The notes under the pieces: generated by a model
What the model saw: only the letters and a program-made list of their open reading frames with translations
Database searches by the model: none
What the model was told of the DNA's origin: nothing
Assembly: GCA_018398805.1 (NCBI GenBank)
Contig: JAGFBZ010000814.1
Span: forward strand, 5,602,001-5,666,000
DNA from: Hirundichthys speculiger
Lineage: Eukaryota; Chordata; Actinopteri; Beloniformes; Exocoetidae
Direction: 5' to 3'
Length of the DNA: 64,000 nt
Part shown: piece after piece, positions 28,627-41,335 of the stretch
Layout: the number at the start of each line of letters is the position of its first letter
Numbering within the stretch: position 1 is the stretch's first letter
Translations under genes and position numbers: made by a program

Positions 28627-30385
28627 GACAATATATGACTGCATTTATTTGTGTTGTCTGTGTGATTCTAAATAAATGGTCATAGACTATCTTGTCTGTA
28701 TTTTGTCTGTATTTTGATGTACTCAGCCAATCCAGCCCGAAAAGAACTTGTATCTGATCAGAGACTGATAAGTTATAGTTTCCCTCTTTATCTATAAAAG
28801 AGGGTGGTGCCCCGATATTAAAAATTACGAGGTGAAACCCTACAGTAAACTACACAATAAATGCATAAGCAGCCTAACATTACAACTAAACTATATCTAG
28901 AAGAACACAAATAACAAGAGTGGAATATTTGCTTCAAAAATTTGGGCTTTACTAGGCCAGAATTATGTGATAACACACTGGACTGTATGGAGACAATGAC
29001 TCTCAGCAGAACACCATTAGCAGTTGGCTGCTCTTCAGCTGGGTTGTGGGTTCAAGGAGATGCAGGGCACTGCCAACATGCTGATGGGGAATCTAAAAGG
29101 ACAATATTATTGCGTGGGAGTTTACGGTTGGCACTTTCCTCTGCCATCTCTGCTCCAGTCCACTCTGCTCGGTTACCACGCACAATACAAAAATTGTTCC
29201 ATTTGTGAATGTTCCCATCAAGAATGCACAGATGGCAAAAAGCACATGAAAGTCAGAGCTGGTGAGAAAAGTGAGCAGCTGAGAAATATAATGAAGAAAA
29301 TGCAACACAGTGTGAGTCAAGTAGATGAGAAACTTCTCACAGGGGTTCACTAATGCATCTTTTTTTTTTTTAAGTTGGCCTAATAAAGCACATAGCTGAG
29401 CTCATTCTTATTCAGTGGTCCCATCTACCATAGAAAGGACACTTTAGTTATTAGCATTGTTAAATATAGATAGTGCACTGAGCTAATGCAGTAAATTTCA
29501 CCAAAACTAAAATGTGCATTGCATTTATTAAATGTTTTACAGACTATAAATCCAGCTTCTTTTTGTTTGTCTGTTGTTGTGACATGTACTTCAAAATCAA
29601 TGAAACTGACTCAAGGTTAATGCAATATCAAGAGAACAGACCAAAATGATGTTTATTTTATATAAGAAGATGCATATGGATTTTACACCAGACAATGAAG
29701 ACAATTTACAAGCATTAAAACTCAAAACATTTTGCTATGATTCAATTTCAAAGGGCATAGCAGAAAAAAGCAAATCAAATTTGTCTTACGTTTAGATTAA
29801 TGCAATGATATAAGGAGAGGAAAATCACTCATTTAAATAACCTTGCTTAAAATAGAAGAGAGATTAATCTTTGTGTCAGTCCAAAGGATAAATGGGAGAA
29901 GTAATTAGAGCTAATAGGAATTTCATTTTCTACTCTATTTTGTGGAGTTATAATTCATTATATGTCTGCAATGAAAAAAAAAAAAAATCACAAAATCACA
30001 GCATTCATTCCTATATCAAAAAAGAAATAAAAAAGAAAAAATTACTGGAAGAGGTGCAAATTATATTAAGACATTAAGAAGCCATTTTATGTATTGATCT
30101 TGATCAGATATTATATCTGTTTCATATTGAAAAATGAAAAAGCTCAAATTATATTCCATGACTTAATTATAATAATTACATTTCAAGGAGGACTAATCAA
30201 CTAAACACTGCCTCAGGGTAACTGTCAAACACCTTTCAAGACTCATCTAACATATAGTTTGTCAAACAACCTTTAACAAGACTTTCTGCTTGTTAGCGTG
30301 ACTGATTGGCGGTGAGAAATTCTCTTAATCAGATGGTTGTGTTTTGAATTCTTGATAAGCTTTGAAAATCTGATCTGGGAAAGTA
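28627..30385. other. No gene seen
   Basis: AT-rich sequence with short open frames. A 109-codon frame at 29024-29353 has a Cys cluster (CSICECSHQEC) but no recognisable domain or splice context. Poly-A or poly-T tracts lie near 29360 and 29970. Confidence 0.5.
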
Positions 30386-30530
30386 AATAAAGCAGACGTA
30401 GCCCGTCCTCACAGGTAGGGGTCTACTTCAGAGATGCCCTTGAGCAGCACACTTAACCTCCAGCTCCTGAAGTAGAGCTGGTGTGCGGCCAGCCACGGAA
30501 GACTTGCAGCTATCTTGGGCGGCTTCCAGG
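30386..30530 (+). repeat. SINE-like fragment
   Basis: GATGCCCTTGAGCAGCACACTTAACCTCCAGCTCC and the neighbouring sequence resemble the conserved core of fish SINEs (CCTTGAGCAAGGCACTTAACC). No A- or B-box head is present. Confidence 0.4.
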
Positions 30531-30729
30531 TATACCATTAAACATTTCTATGCATGTTTATGTTAAATCAAGCTGCTTCTCAATGTCTCAATGTCTTCTT
30601 CAAAATATGTTTGAAGAAGACATTCATAGTTAAGCATTTGAGCGCAGCAGAATTTTTGAGTTTTGAAGCTTCAAAGACACTTAAAATATGAAATGATGAC
30701 AGCATAATGAATGCATAAAATTCTATAAA

Positions 30730-32107
30730 CAGTGTTGGGCAAGTTACTTCCAAAAGGTAATAGATTACATATTACTAGTTACTGTTATCTGAAGTTAATA
30801 GGTTATAATACCCCCTCCCTGAATCACCACCTCAACATGGTGGAGGGGTTTGTGTGCCCAAATGATCCCAGGAGCTTTGTTGTCTGGGGCATTTGCCCCT
30901 GGTAGGGTCAGCCAAGGCAAACTGGTCCGGGGGGACGGGCCAGACTAAGCGAGATTCAGACGACGCTAATGAAGAAAATAAAAACAAGAGCCTGATGTCC
31001 CTTACCCGGGTTAGGGTTACCAGGCCCCACCCTGGAGCCAGGCCTGGGGGAGGGGCTAGTTTGGGAGCACCAGGACAAACAATTTATTTTTATTTTATTT
31101 TTCTTTACCTTCTTTTCTTTTCTTTAAATCCACAACGCTGGTATGTACAGGGCAGACGTAGCTTTTATTTTAATCAGTCATTAAAACAAGTTCTTGAAGA
31201 GCTAGACTTCAAGGATTACATCAGCCATTTCAGCTCAAAAAAATCTAAAATTCCAACAAAGAACCATCAGTAATTTTGTCAATTCTACTTCCCTCTTGAC
31301 TGAAATATCTATTAAAGCGCATGCAGAGAAGGCACTAACAGTGTTCGTGGCCAAGATGGTTGTGTTTCAGAATGAGCTCAGGGCTCCAAAGACTGAAAAG
31401 TATTTCTACTGATGCACTGAAAGGTGTACCGTGGAGTGCAGTTTTCTTATTATTATTCTTATTACTGGAAACTGGTGCAAGCTTTGCATTGCTGGTGCAG
31501 CACTGAAATGATAAGTTATTTCAGTTTCCACTGACATGGGTGCATCAGCTGTGGCACTGGCTCATCAAAGGAAAAAGAAAAGTCCTCAGTGGAGGTGACA
31601 GCAGCAGGTAGCGAGACATCCAGCATCACCCTGCAGGCTCTTCTTTGACCCAGTGCAGTCTGAACGTGAGCAGTGAGACAGCAGCTGGTAGCGCTTCTGT
31701 GGAGTCAATCAGTGCAGAAAATCCAGTTTCCATTGCTTCCACAATAACTTCAGGCAATCCAGTGGTCATTTGCGATAGTTCATTTTTATTTGCGTGACTC
31801 TTAGGGTTTTATCCTGTTCTCTTATAAACTAAAAATAGTTTTGAAAAGGTGGACTCCTCTGCATTCATAACCTCCGACTTCCACTATCTGACCGCGGTAG
31901 ATGGCAGATATTTACCCGGAACTCGTTTTTGATGTGATCTTTTGAAATATTTATTTTTGGGAAAACATTGTAACGTGCCTTACTGGAACTGTAACGAGTA
32001 ATATATTACTGGTATTTTACACACAGTAATGCACTACAATACTGTGTGTAAAAAGTAATATATTACTGTAATATTATTACTTTTGTAATGCGCTACTCCC
32101 AACACTG
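30730..32107. mobile_element. hAT-like non-autonomous element with 8-bp target duplication
   Basis: The ends are CAGTGTTGGGCAAGTTACTT and (reverse complemented) CAGTGTTGGGAGTAGCGCAT. The flanks are TCTATAAA (30722-30729) and GCTATAAA (32108-32115), seven of eight bases identical. The subterminal GTAATATATTACTG and TAGTTACTGTTA motifs are typical of this abundant fish family. No transposase is present. A retroelement leader is nested at about 30815. Confidence 0.82.
30815..31080 (+). mobile_element. Retroelement 5'-leader-like fragment nested in the hAT element
   Basis: AACATGGTGGAGGGGTTTGT, CCCAAATGATCCCAGGAGCT, TTGTCTGGGGCATTTGCCCC and TGGTAGGGTCAGCCAAGGCA match from memory the opening of a common fish non-LTR retrotransposon. 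Only this leader is present. Confidence 0.5.
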
Positions 32108-33251
32108 GCTATAAATACATACTTTTAAGCAGTTAAACAATTAAAGATATGTTGTACCAGCTCTCTTCAAACTTATTTTCCTCTCAACTTCCACAACAAA
32201 GTTTTCTGTGGTGTGTGATTGTCATTTTCAATAATTTTCACCATTAAATTTCCTTTAAATTTTGCTGGACTTTATTGCATTAGGGGTGATTTATTTATTT
32301 ATTGTGCTGCATATGAAATTATGCTGACTGCATGATATCTGCTTATTGTGATGAAGAGGATCCCACTTTTTTTCTGAGAGGGGGTGTTTTTTTAATGCTT
32401 GCACTTTACATTATTTATTTAATTAGTTCATTTTTGCTAAGACTGCAGAGTCAATGCATAAGACAATTCAGGGATAAAAGATCTAGCTCTTTTTCCACTT
32501 CAGAACTTCAGAAAACTTGTGTCACAGAAAATGATCATCAGAATTATTCCTAGTTACGGATTTTGAGGAAATAAGCAAGGCTGCGTGTGTCATCAACAGA
32601 GTGTGGTTTAGGCTCTGTAGCATGAGGTTACAGTAAATAGTAAAATAGTTAGAAAAATATTTAAGGAAAACAACAAAAAAAGTTACCCAAGTCCAAACAG
32701 GAAAATGGATAGAGGTTTTCTGACACTGATGAACTGGATACCCTGATGGTTATTCTCTTAGGTCAGGAAATATTTGTAATGTTTTCTTGTTTTTTAAGAT
32801 TAAAAAAAAAAAACTCAAGCAAGCTTGTAAAGCTACTGTTAAACTCCAAATTTGTACACTAATGGTTTGGCTTCAAAAAATTACAGTCAAGAACAAAATT
32901 GTTGTTTCTTCTCTGATGGACATGCTTTACTGTTAGCTAACATGTATCCAGTTTCTTGCCCAAAGCTTAAATACTGCTTGCGTCATGATTGATTAATTTA
33001 TTTCATGGATTTTGTCATAGCAATAAATCTCTGCTTCGTGTATTTCTGATGCTGAAGTGCAGCTTAGAGTGACTGGAAGGTCAGGAGAAAGCTCAAGAGA
33101 GGCAGAGGTAGAAGAGGACAGATCAGATCACATAGTGACCATCAGGAGGCTTCAGGAGCTGCAGGAATGGAGGACATCTGAAAATCAACCTTAGTTTATA
33201 ATTTGTAAATCACTATAACAAAAATATATTTCACAGTTTGGCCAAACTAAC
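32108..33251. other. No gene seen
   Basis: AT-rich unique sequence. A short frame at 32332-32553 has a hydrophobic stretch but no other support. Confidence 0.5.
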
Positions 33252-33259
33252 CTGTAATA

Positions 33260-33483
33260 CAGGGGTGGGCAATCCCGGTCCTCGAGGGCCGGCGTCCTGC
33301 ATGTCTTAGATGTTTTCCTGTCACAGCACACCTGATTCAAATGAATGGATCACCATCAGCTTGTTATCAAGGTCTGCACAAGACCATTGACGACCCATTC
33401 ATTTGAGTCAGGTGTGTTGAAGCAGGGAAACTTCTAGGACTTGCAGGACACCGGCCCTCGAGGACTGGAGTTGTACACCCCTG
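33260..33483. mobile_element. hAT MITE, 224 bp, with 8-bp target duplication
   Basis: Ends are CAGGGGTGGGCAATCCCGGT and (reverse complemented) CAGGGGTGTACAACTCCAGT. Flanks are CTGTAATA (33252-33259) and TTGTAATA (33484-33491), differing at one base. The interior is partly palindromic (CCTCGAGGGCCGG / CCGGCCCTCGAGG). Confidence 0.88.
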
Positions 33484-34446
33484 TTGTAATAAGAGCATTG
33501 TATTTTGTTGTTTTAGCCCTGCAGGAGGTCCCAGCATTGCCAGGAGCCAGCAGCATCCCTACACTGATGCAGCTGTATCAACTGAAGGGAAATGCAGACT
33601 GATGGAGCAGAGGTTCTGTTGTCACCAGACCCCTCAAATCTTCATAAGAAATATGGCTTATTTTCTTCTTTCCGTCTTGGACAAAGGGGTCTTATTGGGA
33701 CTTAATCAGGCAGCTTGGAACAATGTCTTCACCACAGATGAAGTGGAGCACCAGCAATATCATAGATGATGACCAGAAGCCAGGAATGGAGCCAGCAACA
33801 CTGCTTTTCCTCCTATTTATTTATTTTTATTATAGTAGCATTTATACCAAGGAGAAGAAATTAAGTTTTTAAGAGTGTTTTCAGAATCTCACAACTTTAT
33901 CCCGTCGGCTTAGTTAGAAAATAAATCAATAAAATAATTGATAAATAAACTATATCTTTAGATTCATAAACTGGGCAAATTGCTTCATAATCTACCCCTA
34001 GATTTACAGAAACTTTAAACACAGTGTTGTAACCACTGCCTGCTGGTTTGATTATTGCAGATTTTTCTCTTGTCCTTTAGTTCTTTTAATAATGAATACA
34101 TTTCTAAACATTTGCCCAGTGCGCCCAGCCAAAATAAGAGTTTTCTTTATTTTTCTCCATATTTATTATCAGTTGGGCCTTGTGAACAAAAATGTTCTCC
34201 ATTGAGAGACACAGGCCAATTAGTCATGCTTCTTGGGAACATGCTTAAATCTGTTGAATTGTTTTCATAATAGTTCAACAGAGAAATGTATCCCAGTGTC
34301 ATAAATAAATTAAACTCTCCTGGCATAACAAATCCTTCTTTTCTTTGTTTGACCAAAGGTTGAACACTTCAGGCAGGAAGTCTTTATCTCTGAATCAAGA
34401 AAAGAAACATACAAAATTATGTAAGACTGATAAGCATTTCCAAACA

Positions 34447-34520
34447 ATTCAGTTTAAGTCAACTTTGTTTGTGTCGCATCTATTACAATACAAATAGTCT
34501 CTAGGTGATTTGATAAAAAT
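34447..34520 (-). mobile_element. Retroelement 3' tail, antisense, degenerate
   Basis: AATTCAGTTTAAGTCAACTT followed by TTGTGTCGCATCTATTACAA is a decayed version of the common AATTCAATTCAATTTTATTT-TATAGC tail. Confidence 0.5.
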
Positions 34521-34874
34521 CCAGTGATTTTATGATGACAAAGTTATCTTGTTCTGCTTTAAGGCATATTTGGGGAGATGTATTTATTTAAAATGTGTTA
34601 ATTTTAACTCAAATTGGTGCAGTCTCACTTCACTTTGAAACAAGTCTGGTTTAATGACAGAGTGTTGACACCCACACCTTACTGCAAAGACAATTTCACA
34701 CGTTTATTTGCACTCACAGTCTGCAATAACACATTTTGGGGAGTTCATAGGTTTTTTTGTAATTAAGCAGAATTTGCACCAGAGTTGTAAAAGGGGATTT
34801 TTTTTCCAGGCAAGATACTTGATGTTATAAGGTCCAGAAAAAACAGACATCAAGAACAGAACCCAACAAATAAT

Positions 34875-34990
34875 TCAGTTCAGTTCAATATTATTTGTAT
34901 AGCATCTGTTACGATGCCAATAGCCTCCAAGTGCTTTAGCATGCCAGAGCAGGACCCCTGAGAAAATATCATTAACTAAAATGATAATAT
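34875..34990 (-). mobile_element. Retroelement 3' tail, antisense
   Basis: AATTCAGTTCAGTTCAATAT, then TTGTATAGCATCTGTTACGA and CAGAGCAGGACCCCTGAG match the same tail family as at 34447, better preserved. Confidence 0.6.
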
Positions 34991-37012
34991 TGATTTTAAT
35001 TTTAAATCCAAATCAAGTTCTCCCAACCAACATATTTGGATGCCATCCACATATAGTCACCTTCTCAGGAGCATTCTTTTTCTCTTATTGACAAAAGTGA
35101 TTTTATTCTACATTGAGGACAAAGGAATTATTATTATTATTACTATTATTAATGAGTACTGGTTCATTTCTCATACCAAAAGGGTTAAAACTACATTTAG
35201 TAACACACAACTCCCAAAGCAGCACACTTTAACAGTGGCTGACCCTGTCCCCATCCATCACCAGGGTGGAAAAGATGATTTACAAGGTGCCCATAAGACC
35301 TTGAGAAATTCAGCTAGTGATAAATTAACTAGGAAACAATCATTTCTTCCTCCACCAAGGACTCCACACTAAATGTCATTTTCCCATAACACCCTATATT
35401 TTTTTAAGATTTTTTTTCTGAGGATGAAAATAACCCCTGTTCAGTTTTTACAAAAAAACAAACAAAAAAAACAAAACAAAGAGCATTCTTTCAATCACTA
35501 CACTGGACTAGGAACTTAGATTATACTGCTTTTACCTAAAAGAGAGATTAATGATGCATCAATGACAGGCTTATTAACTTAAATGTTTATGACATAGAAA
35601 ATGATGTTGAGACTCAAATTCTTCTTTCTCCACTGAGGCTCGAAAAATAAGTCAGCGATGACTATTCTTTTTGCCGTGGTAAAAGATCAAGAGCAATTTT
35701 GGGGTTGGGTGGCCCAGAATGCATGTTTTGCCTGAGGGAATTGAGTAATGGCGTATGAGTACATCAAGGATACATAAGTGTGTGAAGAGAAAGAAAGATT
35801 TGTTGTAAGTGGGGGTGCTGGATACCCCCAATATAATATACAAACAGTAACTCGTCCGTGACTAATGCAGTGTCATCAATCTCAGTCTTATCACGAAATC
35901 TCCAAATAGAATACATCTCAGGTTTGATAGTTATCACTGTACTGGGTGTGCACTTTGCTGCAGATATCATGCCCTTATTTGTATGTCTGAAGGGCTAAGA
36001 ACATTGCTTGCTTTCGGACCATCACTGTAGCACTTATTCTGTGGTAATATCAACAAATGTTCACATCAAAAGCACTCTGTCCAGCTGTGAAAAAAGTATG
36101 TTTCAGCCTTTGAATGTGTATAAGCTTCTTTAAGCCATGCCTGCATTTGTAAAGCTGCACTGAAGAATCTGTCCCTGTCACCATATCCAAGCCACTTTGT
36201 ACACTTTACCAGGGAGAGAGAGAGACAGCAGTAGAGAAGGAGGGGGAAGCTCTCTGGGATGATAACTGCTGCTATGAATTTTAACTAAAAAGAGATTAGG
36301 CCACATTCAGTTGCAAATGTGGAGAGCACTATAGAGGAAGAGTCTCCTCAAAAATCCCAAACTGTGCTGCGGGAATAAAACTAGAAACTAATATGCTTTG
36401 AAAAAGTGCCAGGATCATTTGTAAAATTAATCTTTCTGGTAATGCACATTGGTAACTGAGTTTGAGTTTGTTTCACCTCTCCCAAGTGACAACGGATGTC
36501 TGGTCAAGCCTGACAAAGAATAAACAATTGCCTGCATTAATGAGTGTGAGGGTATGTTTCTGAGTAAAAGCTACTGCAGACAGCTCCATGTTGGATGGCA
36601 GTCTTTTTAGCATACTCAGCACAATATTGCATGTTTACCCTCTCTCTTTTTTATTTTTCTCCTACCCTGTTTCCTAAACTACACATTGAGATTGCATTCC
36701 GTAGCTGATCTCGGAGTGTTTGATATGCATGTTTCCGCAGTACTGTGATAAACACCGCATCAGTTTGAATACTGAGGAAATCTGCACTGCCAAACAGCAT
36801 TCATCATCGAAGTGCTTTCAAGTGAGTTTTGAGCCACCTTAGCTGTCATTACAGGTCAGAAACCTCCCAATAGTACTGGTGATATTTTGAACACACCAGA
36901 CAAAAAAAGAAGGTTACTGTGTATTCCTTCACTGTCTTCTTTCTGTCACGAGACTCTTCGGTGCCATTAGAAACGAACTCTGTGGAAAACAATAATTGGC
37001 TCTTATTCCAGT

Positions 37013-37330
37013 AATCTATCCATCCAATTTCTATAGTACTTCATCCTTTTCAGAGTCGTGGGCAGACTGGAGTTAACCCAGCTGTCATCAGGTGAGAGGC
37101 GGGATACACCCTAGCCAATCCATTACATCCATCACTGGGCCCCCACAGGGACACGCAACCATGCTCATACACTCGGACATCTCATCTTAGCATCACCAAT
37201 CAACCTATCATGCAGGAACAGCTGTAGAAAACGTGCGTAGGCACAGGAAGAAAGTGGAGGCCTGAGCAAAACTTCAAACCAGGATCCTTTCTGCTGTAAG
37301 GTAACGGCATCAGCCGCAATGCCATATTTT
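37013..37330 (-). mobile_element. SINE/LINE tail, antisense, (CATCC) end
   Basis: It begins CTATCCATCCAATTTCTATA, has CATCAGGTGAGAGGCGGGATACACCC, CATCACTGGGCCCCCACAGG, CATCACCAATCAACCTATCA and ends near AACGGCATCAGCCGCAATGCC. This is the order of the widespread fish retroposon ending in (TGGA)n, seen here from its antisense strand. Confidence 0.75.
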
Positions 37331-39008
37331 TGCCGTAGTCTTCATTCTTAGCACCATGAAGAAGTGGTTGTAATACAGTAACAGTGGTTGGTAACTGTTT
37401 AAAATGCTTTTCATTTGTAAAATTATCTTTCTCACTATTGACTCCAAATTGTTTTATTTCCCTTTTCCAGATCACTGAGCTCAGCAATTCCTTCTTCAAG
37501 ACCACTGTTTATGTTGTTCCCTCTTGGCATTTTGTTAACACACACCTGAATCTTCCAAACCATAATACTGCCAAAAGGTCTGCTATTACTGCTGTCACTG
37601 CTAGAGGTCTACACTGCTGCTAATCATCAGCTCATCAAGAACTGATGATTGATTGATGATTAGCACCTGGCCACATCTTACCTTCTTAGATCCTTTATGT
37701 TTGTTAAATAAATAATGTGAATGGCACAGTGAAAGAAGATATGATCAGGCTTCTAATTTAAAAAGCTGTGTGAAGGATGACCAAAGGTTCCGCTTTTACT
37801 ACAAGCTTAAAATGGTATACACCAAAAATAATCTGATTTATAAAACCATGCATATGCACATTTGCAAGAAATTTTCCTTTTATAACTCACAGCCCACCTG
37901 GAAGTTTGTGCAGGTTTATTTGCCTCATAACACACCCTCTACACACCAACATTTTACCATAAATGGTCAATGCATAGTGTGTGTCATGAACGCTTTTGTA
38001 TATTTATAAGCCTAATGATCAATGGCATTTTATGCTGAATCATAGAAACAAAAAATTTCATTAAGGCCAAACTAGACATGCTTTCAGGTGAGATGGAGGC
38101 CAGGAAAATATATTATTTGGTGATATCTAAACATTTCCCCTGGTCTTTATTTAAACTGTGCATCAGGATGAATAAGTCATCTGTAAAGCAGGCCACCATG
38201 CCACTAAATTAGTCAGAACCCTGTTTTTAAGTCATATATAACTATTACATTGATTATAAGCACTTTTGTTTCTGCAGTTCACATACACAAATTTGGCTTT
38301 ACTAGCAAAAGTAATAGCAATGCGAGTACAATCAATTGCGGTGATTACATTTCAGGAAGCCAGGCATCTGTATAAATTCCTTTTTTTGATGTTGGTCTAT
38401 TCTTAGGGTTAGGGTTATTTACTCAGCAGTTAGATTGATTGCTACACACCTTGTCACAATAAATGCATCAGTCAATGCTATCCACCACTCTAGTGTAACA
38501 CTTTTTATGTTGTTAGTGTTAACTCTCCATTAATATTGGGTCCCGGGTAAGCAGCAACATTGGAGATAAATTTGCTGTTTCAAACTTTATTTCTCTTCAT
38601 TTGACCTCCTCACAATGTCATCACAACTTAACTGTAAAAGCACAGAATGACATTCAGCTTCTTGCATGTTAGATGCAAACTCTACCAAACACAACCAAAT
38701 ACAAAAATAATACAAAATTGTTCCTTAAACAAGGAAACCTCCATACAGCTCCCTTTTCTCTTGAAAGCATAAAACATTAGGCCAACTATGCCAAACATTC
38801 ATATAATTACAAACAAAAATAAATCTCATCTTTGAGTACTGCATTATTTGAAGATGGAAGTATGATATATAAACAAACTGTGCTGAGTACCAATAGAATA
38901 GTCATAGCTCACTACCGCAGCACATCTATAATACTGCAGGCTTGGGTGTTTGTAATTATGTGAATCTACAAGTCTGATATGAAATGAATTGAAATGTATG
39001 AGATGAGC
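37331..39008. other. No gene seen
   Basis: AT-rich unique DNA. A short ATCATCAGCTCATCAAGAAC/TGATGATTGATTGATGATTAG palindrome-like stretch lies at about 37622-37666. No element ends otherwise. Confidence 0.5.
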
Positions 39009-39200
39009 GTGGCCTCAATTCACCAACTCACCGGCTGTGCCACCAGTTTCCCCGGTCTCCACAATGTTTGTGCGCCAGTGTCATCGTTTGCGTACAGGTG
39101 CGCACATTCTCCCATCAAGTTTGTAGTTATAGATCAAAAGTGATGCGCACAACTTTCAAGCCTTGTTTTGTACATAAGCAATGTTTATAAATGAGGCCAC
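39009..39200. mobile_element. MITE with GTGGCCTCA ends (Harbinger-like)
   Basis: GTGGCCTCAATTCA at the left and its inverted counterpart TATAAATGAGGCCAC at the right bound a 192-bp segment rich in GTGCGCAC-like motifs, as in fish elements starting GTGGCCTCATTTATAAA. The 3-bp target duplication is not clear. Confidence 0.55.
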
Positions 39201-39230
39201 AAATCATTTTTTTATGCTTTTATACATACA

Positions 39231-39286
39231 CTCACTCTCTCTCTCTCTCACACACACACAGGCACACACACACACCTATACACACA
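39231..39286. repeat. (CT)n(CA)n compound microsatellite
   Basis: CTCTCTCTCTCTCT passes into CACACACACACA with minor interruptions. Confidence 0.93.
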
Positions 39287-40899
39287 AATAAAAGGAATAA
39301 AAAGAAGGAGTAGCCTGCTAACTTTTTCACATAACACTTTAAAAACAAACTAACAAAATAAAAAAAAACAAGCTCCAGATAAAGGGCACCCTGTGTTTTT
39401 CTCAGCGAGAGTTAAATATGATATTGATGTGTCTGGAACCATTTTTAACTTTGTGCTTTTTCCATTCTGCTGTTTTTGCTTTACTTTTTTCCTTCCAATT
39501 TGAGATGGCTATTTGCCCAGCTCCAGCCAACCAATACAAGCTTCCCAGGGGTGAACGGAGCCATGGATTCAACCTGTTTTGCTATGGTATTGAGTTTTTT
39601 TTTTTCCTCCCCTCTGACACTGTGGCACCAAAAATGGGAACAAAGCAAAACACTGTTTGTGTCAGATTGTCATTGTTTATAACAGTATGGCATCTGTTAG
39701 ACCTTGTGAAAAACATCATGTTGCCTGGGGAACTTAAACCTCAAGACAGCAGCAATGTTGCACACAGTAGCTGTGAGAAAGCATTGTTCGTCTCTTCTAA
39801 TTAACTATATCATAGTTGTACCAAAAATAAACCCAGTGACTGGTTTGTTTTAGACAAAAAAGGGGAAAGAGAAGATGTTCCTATACCACTCAAGTCAGTG
39901 GGGAGAAAGACCCGGAAAACCTGCATAAATTACTACAGTATATTGCACACTGAAATCTTCATCTCTCTGTATAGTGTGACCTAATTTCTTGTACCTGGGG
40001 GCCCCAGCGGCATTTTAAACTCCCCCCTCTGTCTCATATTCTAACACATGCAAAGGCAAAGCATTGCATCAGAGCACAGAATAGAGACTCGAAGTGAAGT
40101 CAAATGCAGGTCGCAGTTGGTTTAAAACTCATATTTTCATGGTGGCACTGGAATGTTATTGATATTTCAAAATGTTTTTATTTTTCAAATTGCAAACAGC
40201 AGACGGCCCATTATCAATGATTTACTTTGCATATGTTATATGTGACATATTATTTCATGAAACTCTCAAAAATGGAATGTTTTCCAGTTTTAAGAAATAT
40301 AAGGGGGTCACAGAGGTGTGGTGGAATTATACATGACTGTGGTTCAGCAATAAACACTTAAAAAGAGACAGGAGGCCTCTTTTTAAGATAGGTGGTCAGA
40401 GGTGCTAATCCACTAATTCTCACACTGTAGTAATATGTTTTATACTCATCCAACACAAGATTTTCCACAGCCCTTTAATATTTTTTTTATCTTGGTGACA
40501 GTCAGGATTCCTCACATTTCTAATTTGCTCTCACATGGGAATGGTTATTGTTTAGAGTTAAAATGAATAGTTCAGATTAAGAAAAAAAAACATGCTTTGG
40601 GTTTGCACATCTTACTCTTCACAAGTCATAGCTGCTGTCATGTGACATTTTTTCAGATGAATCTTTGTGTCACAGAACAGCAACCTACAGTAGATTTCAA
40701 TTTGTTTTCCTGTGCACCCACATGAGATACATAGTTGTCTTTGAATATCAAGACATGTTAGGAGTAAGAAAGTATTCTTCTCAAATTCAAACCAAATCAA
40801 CAAAGGCCTTATGGTACAATCTAGACACATCATAGGTAACCTGGAGTGATCAGCCCCTTGCTCATCTACAGAAGTTATGTCAACCTTGGATCCCCTTTT
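39287..40899. other. No gene seen
   Basis: AT-rich. A 128-codon open frame at 39418-39804 has hydrophobic stretches but no family resemblance, and its T-rich tract suggests chance. Confidence 0.5.
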
Positions 40900-41335
40900 T
40901 TGATCCACAGCCATCATGCTACTTTCTCAGCAGCACCTGTGATGTTCTTGATGGCTCTCTTGCTGTGCAATGCCCTGATCCCCAGCAGCTTGAGGTCTCT
41001 GCAGAGTGACTGTCCAGCAAATCCTCTGCAACCAGCAGTGATGTTACTGGGTCTCCCAACCCCTGCTTTGGCATTCAGCTGTGAGCTCTTAATATCTGGT
41101 CTTCTTCCTCTCAAATGGCTTTTCCATCCAGTCTTCCCAGGGCACAATAAATTCCAGTAGTACCACCTGCCTTGATGATGCTGATACAATAGTGTCAGGG
41201 CTGAGATCTCAGTGATGGTCTCTATTAGCCCTTACCACCTGGTCATGGTGCAAGCAATAGCAGACCTCTCCAAGGGCTGAAACATATTCCAGGGATCTCC
41301 TACTGTGGCACACTGGAGGTGTGGGGGTATTCCCC
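40900..41335 (-). pseudogene. Retroelement ORF C-terminal fragment (CRGFAGQSL motif)
   Basis: The minus strand reads GRRPDIKSSQLNAKAGVGRP, then SNITAGCRGFAGQSLCRDLK, LLGIRALHSKRAIKNITGAA and EKVACLWIKKGDP. The pattern GCRGFAGQSL, L-x-x-LGI, R-A, AAE-x-A/S-x-W-L-W-x-K-x-x-DP is one I associate with the C-terminal segment of some fish non-LTR retrotransposon proteins. Upstream, at 41190-41335, EITEISALTLYQ and PLERSAIACTMTRW continue the similarity with stops. No RT motifs are seen. The family name is left open. Confidence 0.45.

Larger units (their letters stand above)
33492..37012. other. No gene seen; two retroelement tails
   Basis: AT-rich, unique-looking DNA. It contains two antisense (GAATT)-type retroelement tails at 34447-34520 and 34875-34990, and an (ATT)n run near 35130-35150. 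Open frames are short and unlike proteins. Confidence 0.5.

Noticed and set aside
29024..29353. 109-codon frame with a Cys cluster that could be a zinc finger
   Set aside because: The spacing CSICECSHQEC fits no finger type I know, with no His/Cys partners in position.
38403..38417. Telomere-like TTAGGGTTAGGGTTA
   Set aside because: Only about two and a half units; a similar chance GGGTTAGGGTTA occurs at 31008. No interstitial telomere array.
39418..39804. 128-codon open frame
   Set aside because: Contains a translated T-tract (FFFF) and no family signature; no splice or promoter support.
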